Positions 8,753 to 16,207 are shown, counted from the first letter of the stretch. The stretch: 35,210 nt of DNA from Betaproteobacteria bacterium (GCA_016873935.1 VGVT01000022.1:1-35210), one strand, 5' to 3'. The notes: generated from the sequence alone by a model not told the origin. Made by a program: numbers and translations.

Positions 8753-10032
8753 TTCCCAGCCTGCGCCGCTGGTTGCACCGGCGCCAGTACCCGCAACGCT
8801 ACGACCAACTGGACCGGCTGCTGGCGAACCAGGCCCTGGACCGGGCCGCATTGCGGGTCAGGCAGCAAGATGACTTCGCCGCCCTGGTCCGCCATGCCGC
8901 CACCCGGGTGCCCTATTACACCCGCAGTCTTGGCGACCTGAATGCCTGGGACGGCCGCCCCGAATCCCTGCCCATCCTCACCAAGGAAGACGTCCGCCTT
9001 CACCTGGACGACCTGCTCGACCGCAACGCCGACCGCGCCCGGGTAGGCCTCGGCCACACCGGCGGCTCCACCGGCCAGCCCCTGGCCTTCTGGTACGACG
9101 AGGCCAAGCACGAGCTGATGCGCGCCGGCATGATGCGCGGCTTCATGATGTCCGGCTGGCGGCCGGGCCAGAAGGTGTTCTACCTCTGGGGCGCCCGCCA
9201 GGATGTGGGCAAGGATGGCGTTTTCGGTCAGCGCCTCGCGGATGCCCTGGCCGGCGAGCACACCGTCGCCGCCCTGGAATATTCGGAGGAACGCCTGGCC
9301 GCCTGGGCGGCTCGGATCCGCCGCTGGCGCCCCACCCTGCTCTACGGCTACGCCTCGGCGCTGACCGAACTGGCCCGCTATGTGGTGGACCGTAACCTGA
9401 CCATGCCGGACAGCCTCATCGGCGTCTATTCCACCGCCGAGATGCTGCTGGACGAGCCCCGCAACCTGATGACGCGGGCCTTCGACTGCAAGGTCTTCAA
9501 CCAGTATGGCTGCCGGGAGGTGCCCAACATCGCCTGGGAATGCCGGCACGGCGGCATGCACGTCATGGCCGATCTGGTGCATCTGGAATCCGTGAACGGC
9601 GAGGACCGCCTGCTGGTCAGCTCCCTCAGCAACCGCCTGATGCCCTTCATCCGCTACGAACTGGGCGACGCCGGCCGGCTGCTGGAAGGTGAATGCCCCT
9701 GCGGCTCGCCCTTCCCGCTCATGGCAATGGGGCTATGCAGGAAGAACGACCTGATCCGCGCGCCTGGCGGCAAGCGCGTCCACCCGGCGGTGTTCAACCG
9801 GCTGCTCTATGGCCTCACGCAAATCCGCCAGTACCAGTGGCGGCAGGTGGCGGCGGACCGCATGGCCCTGGACTTGGTGTGCCCCACCCCGCTAGATGGT
9901 GACCTCGTCGCCCGGCTCGAAGCCGGCCTGCGCGCCGAAGTGGACCCGGCCATGCGGCTGGAGGTGAATTACCGGACGGAGATCGCACGCACCGCGTCGG
10001 GCAAGCAGCGATACATCATCGGGCTGGAGTGA
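8749..10032 (+). CDS. PaaK/CapK-like adenylate-forming enzyme
   Basis: A 427-residue member of the phenylacetate-CoA ligase / CapK branch of adenylate-forming enzymes. Visible motifs are the ATP-binding loop GHTGGSTGQPLAF (102-114), FNQYGCREVPNIAWEC (family YG-x-x-E motif), RYELGDAGRL (Tyr-x-x-Gly-Asp, ribose binding) and a C-terminal ARTASGKQRYI in which the Lys should be catalytic. Such proteins activate a carboxylic acid as acyl-AMP and often transfer it to CoA or another acceptor; CapK-like members occur in capsule and exopolysaccharide loci. The start overlaps the preceding stop (ATGA). It is the last gene of the three-gene operon, so it probably activates or transfers an acyl group in the same pathway as the ThDP enzyme and the GT-like protein. 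Confidence 0.8.
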   Translation: MIPSLRRWLHRRQYPQRYDQLDRLLANQALDRAALRVRQQDDFAALVRHAATRVPYYTRSLGDLNAWDGRPESLPILTKEDVRLHLDDLLDRNADRARVGLGHTGGSTGQPLAFWYDEAKHELMRAGMMRGFMMSGWRPGQKVFYLWGARQDVGKDGVFGQRLADALAGEHTVAALEYSEERLAAWAARIRRWRPTLLYGYASALTELARYVVDRNLTMPDSLIGVYSTAEMLLDEPRNLMTRAFDCKVFNQYGCREVPNIAWECRHGGMHVMADLVHLESVNGEDRLLVSSLSNRLMPFIRYELGDAGRLLEGECPCGSPFPLMAMGLCRKNDLIRAPGGKRVHPAVFNRLLYGLTQIRQYQWRQVAADRMALDLVCPTPLDGDLVARLEAGLRAEVDPAMRLEVNYRTEIARTASGKQRYIIGLE

Positions 10033-10080
10033 CACTCCGGCGAGCCAGGCCAGAAATACCTGCGGGCAACAATACCCCCC

Positions 10081-10108
10081 TTGAGCCTTACCTGAACAGG
10101 TATAAAAT
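10081..10108 (+). promoter_or_regulatory. Promoter and palindromic operator of the toxin-antitoxin operon
   Basis: A -35-like TTGAGC (10081-10086) and a -10-like TAAAAT (10103-10108) lie 16 bases apart. Between and overlapping them is a perfect palindrome TACCTG-AA-CAGGTA (10089-10102). Its position suits an operator at which the HTH antitoxin represses its own operon. The expected transcription start falls at about 10115, at or next to the toxin ATG (10116). Confidence 0.6.
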
Positions 10109-10115
10109 AACCGCG

Positions 10116-10493
10116 ATGGCCGACACAGATAAACCGCTCGAATGGATTGCGAGCAGCTACAAGGATCTGATGGCGCTGCCGCCCGACGTGCGACGCCGCT
10201 TTGGTTACGCGCTGTCGCTGGCGCAAAAGGGCGACCAGGACGATGCTGCGAAGGTGCTCAAGGGCTTCGGCGGCGCCGGCGTGCTTGAAGTCATCAAAGA
10301 CGATGCCGGCGGCACGTATCGCGCCGTCTACACGGTGAAGTTCGCGGAAGCGGTGTTCGTCCTGCACTGCTTCCAGAAGAAGAGCAAGAGCGGCATCGCC
10401 ACGCCGAAGGCAGACATGGACATCATCCGCGCTCGGCTGAAGGTGGCCGAGGCATTGGCAAAGGAGCTACGCAATGCGCAAACGAATCATTGA
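10116..10493 (+). CDS. HigB-like toxin, phage Gp49-like (RelE superfamily)
   Basis: A 125-residue protein matching the phage-derived Gp49-like/HigB group of type II toxins: RRFGYALSLAQKG, then GGTYRAVYTVKFAEAVFVLHCFQKKSKSG-type strands, and a C-terminal helix with ARLKVAEAL. These toxins are ribosome-dependent mRNA interferases that cut mRNA in the A site when the antitoxin is lost. The ATG is the first in frame after a promoter only about 8 bases upstream and has no ribosome site, so the mRNA is probably leaderless or nearly so. The antitoxin gene overlaps its end by 20 bases. The operon stands between unrelated core genes, as expected for a mobile addiction module. Confidence 0.88.
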   Translation: MADTDKPLEWIASSYKDLMALPPDVRRRFGYALSLAQKGDQDDAAKVLKGFGGAGVLEVIKDDAGGTYRAVYTVKFAEAVFVLHCFQKKSKSGIATPKADMDIIRARLKVAEALAKELRNAQTNH

Positions 10494-10809
10494 GGGCGTC
10501 GAAGTTCAACGCGGTTCGGATAACGTTTTCGCCGACCTTGGGCTGCCCGACGCCGAAAAGCTGAAGATCAAGACCGGCCTGGTGGTCGAGATCAGGAAGG
10601 CGATGCGTGCTCTTGAGCTCACCCAGCAAGAGGCGGCCAAGCGCATGGGCATCTCGCAGCCCAAGGTGTCGGGCATGATGCGTGGCGATTTCACCAACCT
10701 GTCCGAACGCAAGCTCATGGATTGCCTAAATCGCCTTGGCTACGACATCGAAATCAAGGTGCGGCCGGCATCCGAGCCGATCGGGCATTTGACGCTTGCG
10801 ACAGCCTGA
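10474..10809 (+). CDS. HigA-like XRE-family antitoxin
   Basis: A 111-residue protein with a helix-turn-helix at about residues 50-70 (LTQQEAAKRMGISQPKVSG), typical of the XRE-type antitoxins paired with Gp49-like toxins. The N-terminal 35 residues (DNVFADLGLPDAEKLKIK) match the family's toxin-contact segment. The start is fixed by AAGGAG at 10461-10466, seven bases before the ATG and inside the toxin gene. It would neutralise the toxin and repress the operon through the palindrome at 10089-10102. Unlike the toxin it has a strong ribosome site, so it is likely to be translated more than the toxin. Confidence 0.9.
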   Translation: MRKRIIEGVEVQRGSDNVFADLGLPDAEKLKIKTGLVVEIRKAMRALELTQQEAAKRMGISQPKVSGMMRGDFTNLSERKLMDCLNRLGYDIEIKVRPASEPIGHLTLATA

Positions 10810-10999
10810 ACGGCTGCGCGGCACCTTCGGGTCAACTGCTGCCCGATGAGGACGTCACCCCATTGCTGACATTCGCTGGGGCTGTCAGGCCCGTCTCCAC
10901 TAGCCGCGGTGACCGGAAGCAGTCTGTGGGGCCACGCATATCCAACCACTCGCTTTGGCCGCCCCGCCCCAGCAAGCGACCATCTGAACTCACTAAACC

Positions 11000-11023
11000 C
11001 GATTCCCGCTTTCGCTGGAATCG
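11000..11023. repeat. Degenerate dispersed palindrome in the intergenic region
   Basis: The 24-base sequence with arms CGATTCC and GGAATCG around CGCTTTCGCT resembles the intergenic palindromes (ATTCCC...GGGAAT type) widespread in betaproteobacteria. It lies in the 229-base gap between the antitoxin gene and the converging YkgJ-type gene, which otherwise shows no gene. Confidence 0.4.
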
Positions 11024-11038
11024 GCGAGCCGACTGCCG

Positions 11039-11983
11039 TCAGCCCTCCGACCCGCAGCCGCAATCGCCCGGCTTGCCGGGTTCGGCGTACTTCTCGTCTT
11101 CGCGTTTCTCGCGCTGGGCTTCGTACTCGGCGCGAATCTTTTCGGCCTTGGCCTTGAGGCGTTCCGTGCGCGCCTCGTAGGCGCCGGGCTGTTCTTCCAG
11201 GAAGCGTTCGCCGAACAGGGCGTGCTTGAGGAAGTTGTAGCCGAAATCGAGCAGGGCCTCGTCGTCGGCCAGCAGGGTGGCCATGACTTCCATGGGCACG
11301 TCGTAGGTCCTGTTGAAGGTTTCGCTGGAGACGAAGGCGCGGAAGCGGTCGACGTCGTAGCTGGCCATGAAGAAGAGCTGGTTGGAGATGGCGGGCGGTT
11401 TGCCGATGGCGGGGCCGGCGGATTTCTTCTTCAGCACCAGTTGACGCCAGCCGCGACCCTTCTCGTCGTAGACGTCTACGCCCTGTTCCTGGCGGTATTC
11501 GTCGATGCTGAGGGAGCGCGGCTCTTTGTGGCCCCAGCAGTGGGGTTCCTGGACCAGGGCGTAGGAGGTGCGGTCGGTGAATTCGTCCTGGTTGCGCATG
11601 GATAGCAGGGCCACCGGGTAGTAGCGGCAGGCGGTGGGGCGGTCTTCGTAGACCGCGCAGCCTTCTGGCCGCATGAACTGGCAGGCGGTGCCGCCCTCGA
11701 CGGGACGGAATTTGACGCCGGGGGTGCCGTCCTGATCCATCTCGTAGGGCACGGTGTACTGCTTGAGAAAGTCGCCGGAGGAGAGATTCAGGCGGTTCTT
11801 CAGGCGCAGGATGTCGTAGGGGGTGAGGGTGATGTCGATGTTGGAGCAGCAGGCGTTCCAGCAGCCGACGTCCTTGTGGCAGCGGAACTGGATGACCTTG
11901 TCGCCTTCCAGCAGGGTGGGCATGACGGGGGAGAGCTCGAAGGGCGCTTCCTCGGCGAGATTCTTGAACTGGCTGTCGTCCAT
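11039..11983 (-). CDS. YkgJ-type cysteine-cluster protein downstream of aprA
   Basis: A 314-residue cytoplasmic protein of the YkgJ / CxxxCxxCC family. The key motif is CHKDVGCWNACCSN near residue 36, followed by Cys at CQFMRPEGCAVYEDRPTACRYYP, which together give the metal-binding pattern of the family (predicted Zn or Fe-S). The protein continues with a long unrelated region and ends in a charged helix (LKAKAEKIRAEYEAQREKRE) and a CGCGSEG tail. It is longer than typical YkgJ proteins. The start ATG at 11983 was chosen because the codons upstream belong to a perfect hairpin. It follows aprA on the same strand beyond aprA's terminator. A role in APS reductase maturation is possible from position only; the function is unknown. 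Confidence 0.75.
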   Translation of the reverse strand: MDDSQFKNLAEEAPFELSPVMPTLLEGDKVIQFRCHKDVGCWNACCSNIDITLTPYDILRLKNRLNLSSGDFLKQYTVPYEMDQDGTPGVKFRPVEGGTACQFMRPEGCAVYEDRPTACRYYPVALLSMRNQDEFTDRTSYALVQEPHCWGHKEPRSLSIDEYRQEQGVDVYDEKGRGWRQLVLKKKSAGPAIGKPPAISNQLFFMASYDVDRFRAFVSSETFNRTYDVPMEVMATLLADDEALLDFGYNFLKHALFGERFLEEQPGAYEARTERLKAKAEKIRAEYEAQREKREDEKYAEPGKPGDCGCGSEG

Positions 11984-12033
11984 GATCGACTCGGTCAACT
12001 TGTGGAATGGAGCCCTATATGGGCCTGGAATCC

Positions 12034-12063
12034 CCATGCGCAAGAGACCGCTCTTGCGCATGG
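12034..12063 (-). repeat. Perfect 13-bp inverted repeat upstream of the YkgJ-type gene
   Basis: CCATGCGCAAGAG and CTCTTGCGCATGG flank a 4-base loop. It lies between the aprA terminator and the YkgJ-type gene. No T-run follows on either strand, so it is not a standard terminator. It may be a regulatory hairpin or a protein-binding site. Confidence 0.6.
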
Positions 12064-12074
12064 AGGTTCGTAAA

Positions 12075-12106
12075 GAAAAAAACCGGGCGCCTTGTGAGCG
12101 CCCGGT
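12075..12106 (-). terminator. Rho-independent terminator of aprBA
   Basis: In minus sense, a 9-base stem ACCGGGCGC / GCGCCCGGT (12082-12090 and 12098-12106) with a 7-base loop is followed by a run of T (A-run at 12076-12082 on the plus strand). It starts 19 bases after the aprA stop codon. Confidence 0.9.
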
Positions 12107-12124
12107 CCATGAGCCAGCTAACGC

Positions 12125-14152
12125 TTAGTGGGCGGCGGCTTTGAACAGCTTGGACTTGTCCACCAGGTCGACGTGACGACGCTTGAAGTTGGTCCACTTC
12201 TTGGTGGTCTTGTCGTAGATGGAGTTGCCGAAGACTTTCCAGTTTTCCTCATCGACGAAGTTCTTGTCGGTGCGGTAGTAGAAGCCGGGGTAACGGCTTT
12301 CCTCGCGGAACTGGATGTGCTTCATGTGGGCTTCCGCCGTCAGGATGCGGTGGTAGTTTTCCCAGGCGCGCAGCAGTTCATGCAGATCCTTGGCGCGCAT
12401 CTTCATGGCGTCCTCTTTCAGCATTTCCAGCTTCTGCTCGGCAACTTCCAGCATCTTGTCGTTGGTGTTGTAGTAGGTGGCAACACCGGCAACGTACTCG
12501 TCCATGATCTTCTGCAGACGGAACTGCAGCATCTTGGGGGTGATGTAGTTGGGGTTGACGTCGATGGCGGTGGTGTAGTCCTTGAACTCCAGGTAGGTAC
12601 GCACCGGACGGTAGATGTCCTCGACCAGCTCTTCGACGGAGGTGTCGAGCTCGACCTTGAGATCCTTGTTGTCCAGGCAGTACTTGACCATGGCCTTGGC
12701 GGCCAGGCGGCCCTCGGTGTGGGAACCGGAGGAGAACTTGTGGCCGGAGGCGCCAACGCCGTCACCGGCGGTGAACAGGCCCTTGACGGTGGTCATGCCA
12801 CGATAGCCCCAGCTCCAGCCCTTGGGCAGGTGAGCGGGCACGCCGTCGATCTCGGGATCGGCCGCGGTGGGGGCGCCGACGTCGGTCGGGCCGGAAACCC
12901 AGATACCGCAGCAGCCGGAGTGGCTACCCAGCAGGTAGGGCTCGGTGGGCATCAGCTCGGAGTTCTTCTTCTCGGGCTCGACGTTCTCGCCAACCCAGAT
13001 GCCGCACTGGCCGACGCACATGTCGAGGAAGTCTTCCCAGGCTTCGGCTTCGAGGTGCTTCACTTCGCGCGGGGACAGGGTCTTGGCCAGGTTGCCCAGG
13101 GCGGTGACGGTGTCCATCCAGATCGGGCCGCGGCCTTCCTTCATTTCCTTCAGCATGACGTGGTTACGCAGGCAGGAGGCGGGCACGGCGGCCTGGCCGT
13201 ACGGGGGGTACTGGTCCAGCATGGCCTTGTTCTTGGACAGGTAGTCCTCGCCATAGGCGTTGGTGGCCTTGGCCTTGAACAGCAGGAACCAGGCACCGAC
13301 CGGGCCGTAACCGTCCTTGAAGCGGCAGGGCACGAAGCGGTTTTCCATCATCGTCAGTTCCGCGCCGGCTTCGGCAGCCATGGCGTAGGTGGAACCGGCG
13401 TTCCAGACGGGGTACCAGGCGCGGCCGGTACCCTCGCCCACGGAACGCGGACGGAAGATGTTGACGCAACCGCCGGCGGCCAGCAGGATGGCCTTGGCCT
13501 TATAGACGTGCAGGGTGTGGTTACGGGTGGAGAAGCCGACAGCACCGGCGATGCGGTTCTTGTCGTTCTTGTCGTTCACCAGCTTGACGATGAAGATGCG
13601 CTCTTCGATGCGGTCCATGCCCAAGGCCTTCTTGGCGGCCTCGGCGACGATCCACTTGTAGGATTCGCCGTTGATCATGATCTGCCACTTGCCGGAACGC
13701 ACGGGCTTGCCGCCGTCCTTCAGGGAGGGCAGGCCTTCGCCAATGGCGGCGGCGCCGTCGTGACGCTCGCCGTTGGCGTCGGTCTTCCAAATGGGCAGGC
13801 CCCACTCTTCGAACAGGTGCACGGAGTCGTCGACGTTGCGGCCCACGTCGTAGGCCAGGTCGTCACGGGTGATACCCATCAGGTCGTTGGAGACCATGCG
13901 GGCGTAGTCGGCGGGATCCTTGTCGTCGCCGATGTAGGTGTTGATGGCGGACAGGCCCTGGGCCACGGCGCCGGAACGGTCCATGGCGGCCTTGTCGACC
14001 AGCTTGATCTTCAGGTCCACGCCGGCTTCGGCCTTGGCGACCTCGGCCCAGCGCATGACTTCATAGGCGGCGCCACAGCAGGCCATGCCACCACCAATCA
14101 TCAGGATGTCGAGTTCTTCCTGGATGACGTCGGGATTTCCAAATTCAGCCAT
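12125..14152 (-). CDS. aprA: Adenylylsulfate reductase alpha subunit
   Basis: The 675-residue FAD-containing catalytic subunit of dissimilatory APS reductase, which in sulfur oxidisers works in reverse: sulfite plus AMP gives APS and two electrons. The FAD dinucleotide motif MIGGGMACCGAA lies at about residues 17-28. GAVAQGLSAINTYIG, typical of AprA, follows, and SHSGCCGIWVSGP and GWSWGYRGMTT match the AprA core, while EESRYPGFYYRTDKNF is near the C-terminus. Length matches the family. Ribosome site GAGAGG stands before the ATG; the gene begins 18 bases after aprB, so they are co-transcribed, and a strong terminator follows. The protein is cytoplasmic and acts as a heterodimer with AprB. APS goes to Sat, encoded just upstream. 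Confidence 0.97.
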   Translation of the reverse strand: MAEFGNPDVIQEELDILMIGGGMACCGAAYEVMRWAEVAKAEAGVDLKIKLVDKAAMDRSGAVAQGLSAINTYIGDDKDPADYARMVSNDLMGITRDDLAYDVGRNVDDSVHLFEEWGLPIWKTDANGERHDGAAAIGEGLPSLKDGGKPVRSGKWQIMINGESYKWIVAEAAKKALGMDRIEERIFIVKLVNDKNDKNRIAGAVGFSTRNHTLHVYKAKAILLAAGGCVNIFRPRSVGEGTGRAWYPVWNAGSTYAMAAEAGAELTMMENRFVPCRFKDGYGPVGAWFLLFKAKATNAYGEDYLSKNKAMLDQYPPYGQAAVPASCLRNHVMLKEMKEGRGPIWMDTVTALGNLAKTLSPREVKHLEAEAWEDFLDMCVGQCGIWVGENVEPEKKNSELMPTEPYLLGSHSGCCGIWVSGPTDVGAPTAADPEIDGVPAHLPKGWSWGYRGMTTVKGLFTAGDGVGASGHKFSSGSHTEGRLAAKAMVKYCLDNKDLKVELDTSVEELVEDIYRPVRTYLEFKDYTTAIDVNPNYITPKMLQFRLQKIMDEYVAGVATYYNTNDKMLEVAEQKLEMLKEDAMKMRAKDLHELLRAWENYHRILTAEAHMKHIQFREESRYPGFYYRTDKNFVDEENWKVFGNSIYDKTTKKWTNFKRRHVDLVDKSKLFKAAAH

Positions 14153-14170
14153 TTCTATTACCTCTCTCGA

Positions 14171-14644
14171 TTACTTGCGGATCAGTTCGGCGGGGTTGCC
14201 AGCGCGGAAACCGCCCGTGGTGTCACGGGTGAAGGAACCGACGGCCTCGATGTCGGCCAGCTTGGGCATGGGCTTGCCGCCGAAGGGATCGATGGAGCCT
14301 TCCGGGGTGGTGCGGATCGGGAACTTGAAGCGCTTCAGCACGCCATTGCGGAACTTGATGGTCCACATGATGGAATCGGAACCGCGCAGGGGCTGCACGG
14401 AGCCGCCCAGGGGCACGACGTCGGCGTAGTGGCGGGCTTCGATGGCCTGCTGCGGGCAGATCTTCACGCAGGAATAGCATTCCCAGCACTGCTCGGGTTC
14501 CTGGTTGAAGGACTTCATGGCGTGGCCGGTCTCGGAACCATCGCGGTCCAGCTTCATCAGGTCGTGCGGGCAGATGTACATGCAGGCGGTCTTGTCCTGA
14601 CCCTTGCAGCCGTCGCACTTGTCGGTACGGACGAACGTAGGCAT
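14171..14644 (-). CDS. aprB: Adenylylsulfate reductase beta subunit
   Basis: A 157-residue iron-sulfur subunit carrying two [4Fe-4S] clusters that pass electrons between the FAD of AprA and an external acceptor. Cluster ligands are visible in CDGCKGQDKTACMYICP (residues about 10-26) and CWECYSCVKICPQQA (about 50-64). The C-terminal tail (SIDPFGGKPMPKLADIE) is the extension that wraps round AprA. The ATG at 14644 was chosen over the in-frame GTG three codons earlier because AAGGAG lies eight bases before the ATG and overlaps that GTG. The leader contains two symmetrical elements (see regulatory entries). Confidence 0.97.
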   Translation of the reverse strand: MPTFVRTDKCDGCKGQDKTACMYICPHDLMKLDRDGSETGHAMKSFNQEPEQCWECYSCVKICPQQAIEARHYADVVPLGGSVQPLRGSDSIMWTIKFRNGVLKRFKFPIRTTPEGSIDPFGGKPMPKLADIEAVGSFTRDTTGGFRAGNPAELIRK

Positions 14645-14656
14645 TGATTTCACTCC

Positions 14657-14670
14657 TTGTTAGCTAACAA
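14657..14670 (-). promoter_or_regulatory. Perfect 14-bp palindrome touching the aprB ribosome site
   Basis: TTGTTAGCTAACAA is a perfect palindrome; in minus sense its last AA is the start of the AAGGAG ribosome site of aprB. It could be an operator or a protein-binding RNA site. No regulator is known to me for it. Confidence 0.4.
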
Positions 14671-14671
14671 C

Positions 14672-14691
14672 CCGCGCGGTCTCCCGCGCGG
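14672..14691 (-). promoter_or_regulatory. GC-rich leader hairpin before aprB
   Basis: CCGCGCGG occurs twice, four bases apart. In minus sense it forms an 8-bp GC stem with a GAGA loop, which fits the GNRA tetraloop pattern. It lies in the aprB leader between the sat terminator and the ribosome site, so it may stabilise the aprBA mRNA 5' end. Confidence 0.45.
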
Positions 14692-14700
14692 CCCATTCAG

Positions 14701-14762
14701 AAAAAACCGAGCCCCACCTTGGCCGGTGGGCGTATCGCGAATCCGCTTCCGGCGGGCTCGGT
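14701..14762 (-). terminator. Terminator-like hairpin between sat and aprB
   Basis: In minus sense, arms ACCGAGCCC (14754-14762) and GGGCTCGGT (14706-14714) enclose an inner smaller hairpin and are followed by six T. It would terminate sat. Only 56 bases separate it from the aprB start and I see no good promoter there, so it may act as an attenuator that sets the sat to aprBA ratio. Confidence 0.75.
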
Positions 14763-14783
14763 GTCCTAAATTCTTTTGAGCGG

Positions 14784-14877
14784 GTAGCGGGTAGTTTGTA
14801 GCCGGTAGCTTTTATTCATGCGCGCCTTCGGCGCGGAAATTCAAGCTACCAACTACCAGCTACGAGCTACCAACTCC
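14784..14877. repeat. Inverted array of 7-base repeats (GTAGNNN) around a hairpin
   Basis: Plus strand 14784-14811 holds four tandem heptamers: GTAGCGG, GTAGTTT, GTAGCCG, GTAGCTT. Positions 14843-14877 hold the same motif in reverse orientation: AAGCTAC, CAACTAC, CAGCTAC, GAGCTAC and a degenerate CAACTCC. A GC hairpin (CGCGCC-TTC-GGCGCG, 14821-14835) sits at the centre. The array directly abuts the sat stop codon and looks like a small non-coding dispersed repeat. Confidence 0.75.
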
Positions 14878-14879
14878 GA

Positions 14880-16097
14880 TCAGGCTGCGGAATGCCCCTT
14901 CAGCTCCACCTTGACGTTCTGCTCGGCGGTTAGGCCCTGGTAATACTTCTTCAGCACGGCGGCGACTTCCGGACGGCTGAATTCCACCGGCAGGTCCTGG
15001 CCCTCGGAGAGCATGGCGCGTACCTTGGTTCCGGACAGCAGGATGCGGTCGTCCTTGGTATGCGGGCAGGTGCGCTGCGAGGCCATGCCGCCGCACTTGT
15101 TGCACCAGAAGGTCCAGTCGATGTTCATGTTGACGGTCTCCAGCGAACCCTTGGGGATATCGTCGAAGATCTTCTGCGCGTCGAAGGGGCCGTAGTAGTC
15201 GCCCACACCGGCGTGGTCGCGACCGACGATGAGGTGGGAGCAGCCATAGTTCTGGCGGAACAGGGCGTGCAGCAGGGCTTCGCGGGGGCCGGCATAGCGC
15301 ATGTCCAGGGGATAGCCGGCCTGGATCACGGTGTTGGGGGCGAAGTAGTTGTCGATCAGGGTGGCGATGGCCTCGCTGCGCACCTCGGCGGGGATGTCGC
15401 CCGGCTTCAGGGCGCCCAGCAGCGAGTGGACCAGGACGCCGTCCATGGTCTCGATGGCGATCTTCGCCAGGTACTCGTGCGAGCGGTGCATGGGGTTGCG
15501 GGTCTGGAAGGCGGCGACGCGGGTCCAGCCCATTTCCTTGAACTTGGCGCGGGTCTCGGCGGGGGTCATGAACTGGTCGCCGTACTTGGCCTTGAAGCCG
15601 CCGTCGGACAGCACCTTGACCGGGCCGGCCAGGTTGATGGGGCCCTGGTCCATGACCATCTTGACGCCGGGGTGGGCGACGTCGGTGGTCTTGTAGACCA
15701 TCATGCACTCGTGGCCCTTGTCGATGCCGAAGATCTCGGTGACCTTCATGGTGCCCATGATCTCGCCGGTTTCGCCGCTCACCAAGGCGACATCCTGGCC
15801 CAGGGAGAGGGTCTGCGCGGTCTGGGTGTCGGTGGACAGGGTGACGGGGATGGGCCAGAACAGGCCGTTGGCCATCTTGTAGCCGTCGCACACGCCCTGC
15901 CAGTCGCCGTGGGTCATGAAGCCTTCGAGCGGGGTGAAGCCGCCGATGCCCATCATGATCAGGTCGCCGGTCTCGCGCGAGGACATCTTGATCTTGGTGA
16001 GGGTCTGGGCGCGGGCCAGTTCGGCTTCGCGCGCGGCGCCTTCGAGCAGCAGAGGCTTCAGATCACCACCGCCGTGGGGGTTCACGAGACGGGACAT
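14880..16097 (-). CDS. sat: Dissimilatory ATP sulfurylase
   Basis: A 405-residue sulfate adenylyltransferase of the homo-oligomeric (Sat/MET3) type, distinct from CysDN. In sulfur oxidisers it converts APS plus pyrophosphate to ATP and sulfate, which is substrate-level phosphorylation. Motifs are [10 protein letters not shown] near residue 50, the nucleotide-binding [30 protein letters not shown], and the zinc site [15 protein letters not shown] found in dissimilatory enzymes, then [11 protein letters not shown]. The ATG at 16097 has AGGAG five bases upstream. The protein is cytoplasmic. It is followed directly by a heptamer repeat array and a terminator-like hairpin, then aprBA on the same strand, so the three genes form one functional unit although perhaps not one transcript. 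Confidence 0.97.
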   Translation of the reverse strand: MSRLVNPHGGGDLKPLLLEGAAREAELARAQTLTKIKMSSRETGDLIMMGIGGFTPLEGFMTHGDWQGVCDGYKMANGLFWPIPVTLSTDTQTAQTLSLGQDVALVSGETGEIMGTMKVTEIFGIDKGHECMMVYKTTDVAHPGVKMVMDQGPINLAGPVKVLSDGGFKAKYGDQFMTPAETRAKFKEMGWTRVAAFQTRNPMHRSHEYLAKIAIETMDGVLVHSLLGALKPGDIPAEVRSEAIATLIDNYFAPNTVIQAGYPLDMRYAGPREALLHALFRQNYGCSHLIVGRDHAGVGDYYGPFDAQKIFDDIPKGSLETVNMNIDWTFWCNKCGGMASQRTCPHTKDDRILLSGTKVRAMLSEGQDLPVEFSRPEVAAVLKKYYQGLTAEQNVKVELKGHSAA

Positions 16098-16189
16098 GCG
16101 GGCTCCTAGAACGTGTTGATTAGAAAAGGCTGATAAGCCGAATGGGCGGCGAGAATAACACCCCCCCCACCCCCTCACTAATCAGACTT

Positions 16190-16207
16190 ATTTCTTTGCA
16201 AATAAAT
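16190..16207. promoter_or_regulatory. AT-rich near-palindrome upstream of sat
   Basis: ATTTCTTTGCAAATAAAT is an 18-bp palindrome with one mismatched pair, about 100 bases upstream of sat in an otherwise GC-rich genome. It is followed by a T8 run (16207-16214); a C8-A-C5 tract (16161-16174) lies on the sat side. It could be a regulator site or UP-like element for the sat promoter. Confidence 0.4.

Noticed and set aside
12128..14647. An 839-codon open frame on the plus strand, antisense to aprA and aprB
   Set aside because: It is the mirror of highly GC-biased third positions in aprBA. The translation is low-complexity (Gly/Val/His/Gln-rich) and matches no family, while the minus strand encodes clear AprA and AprB.
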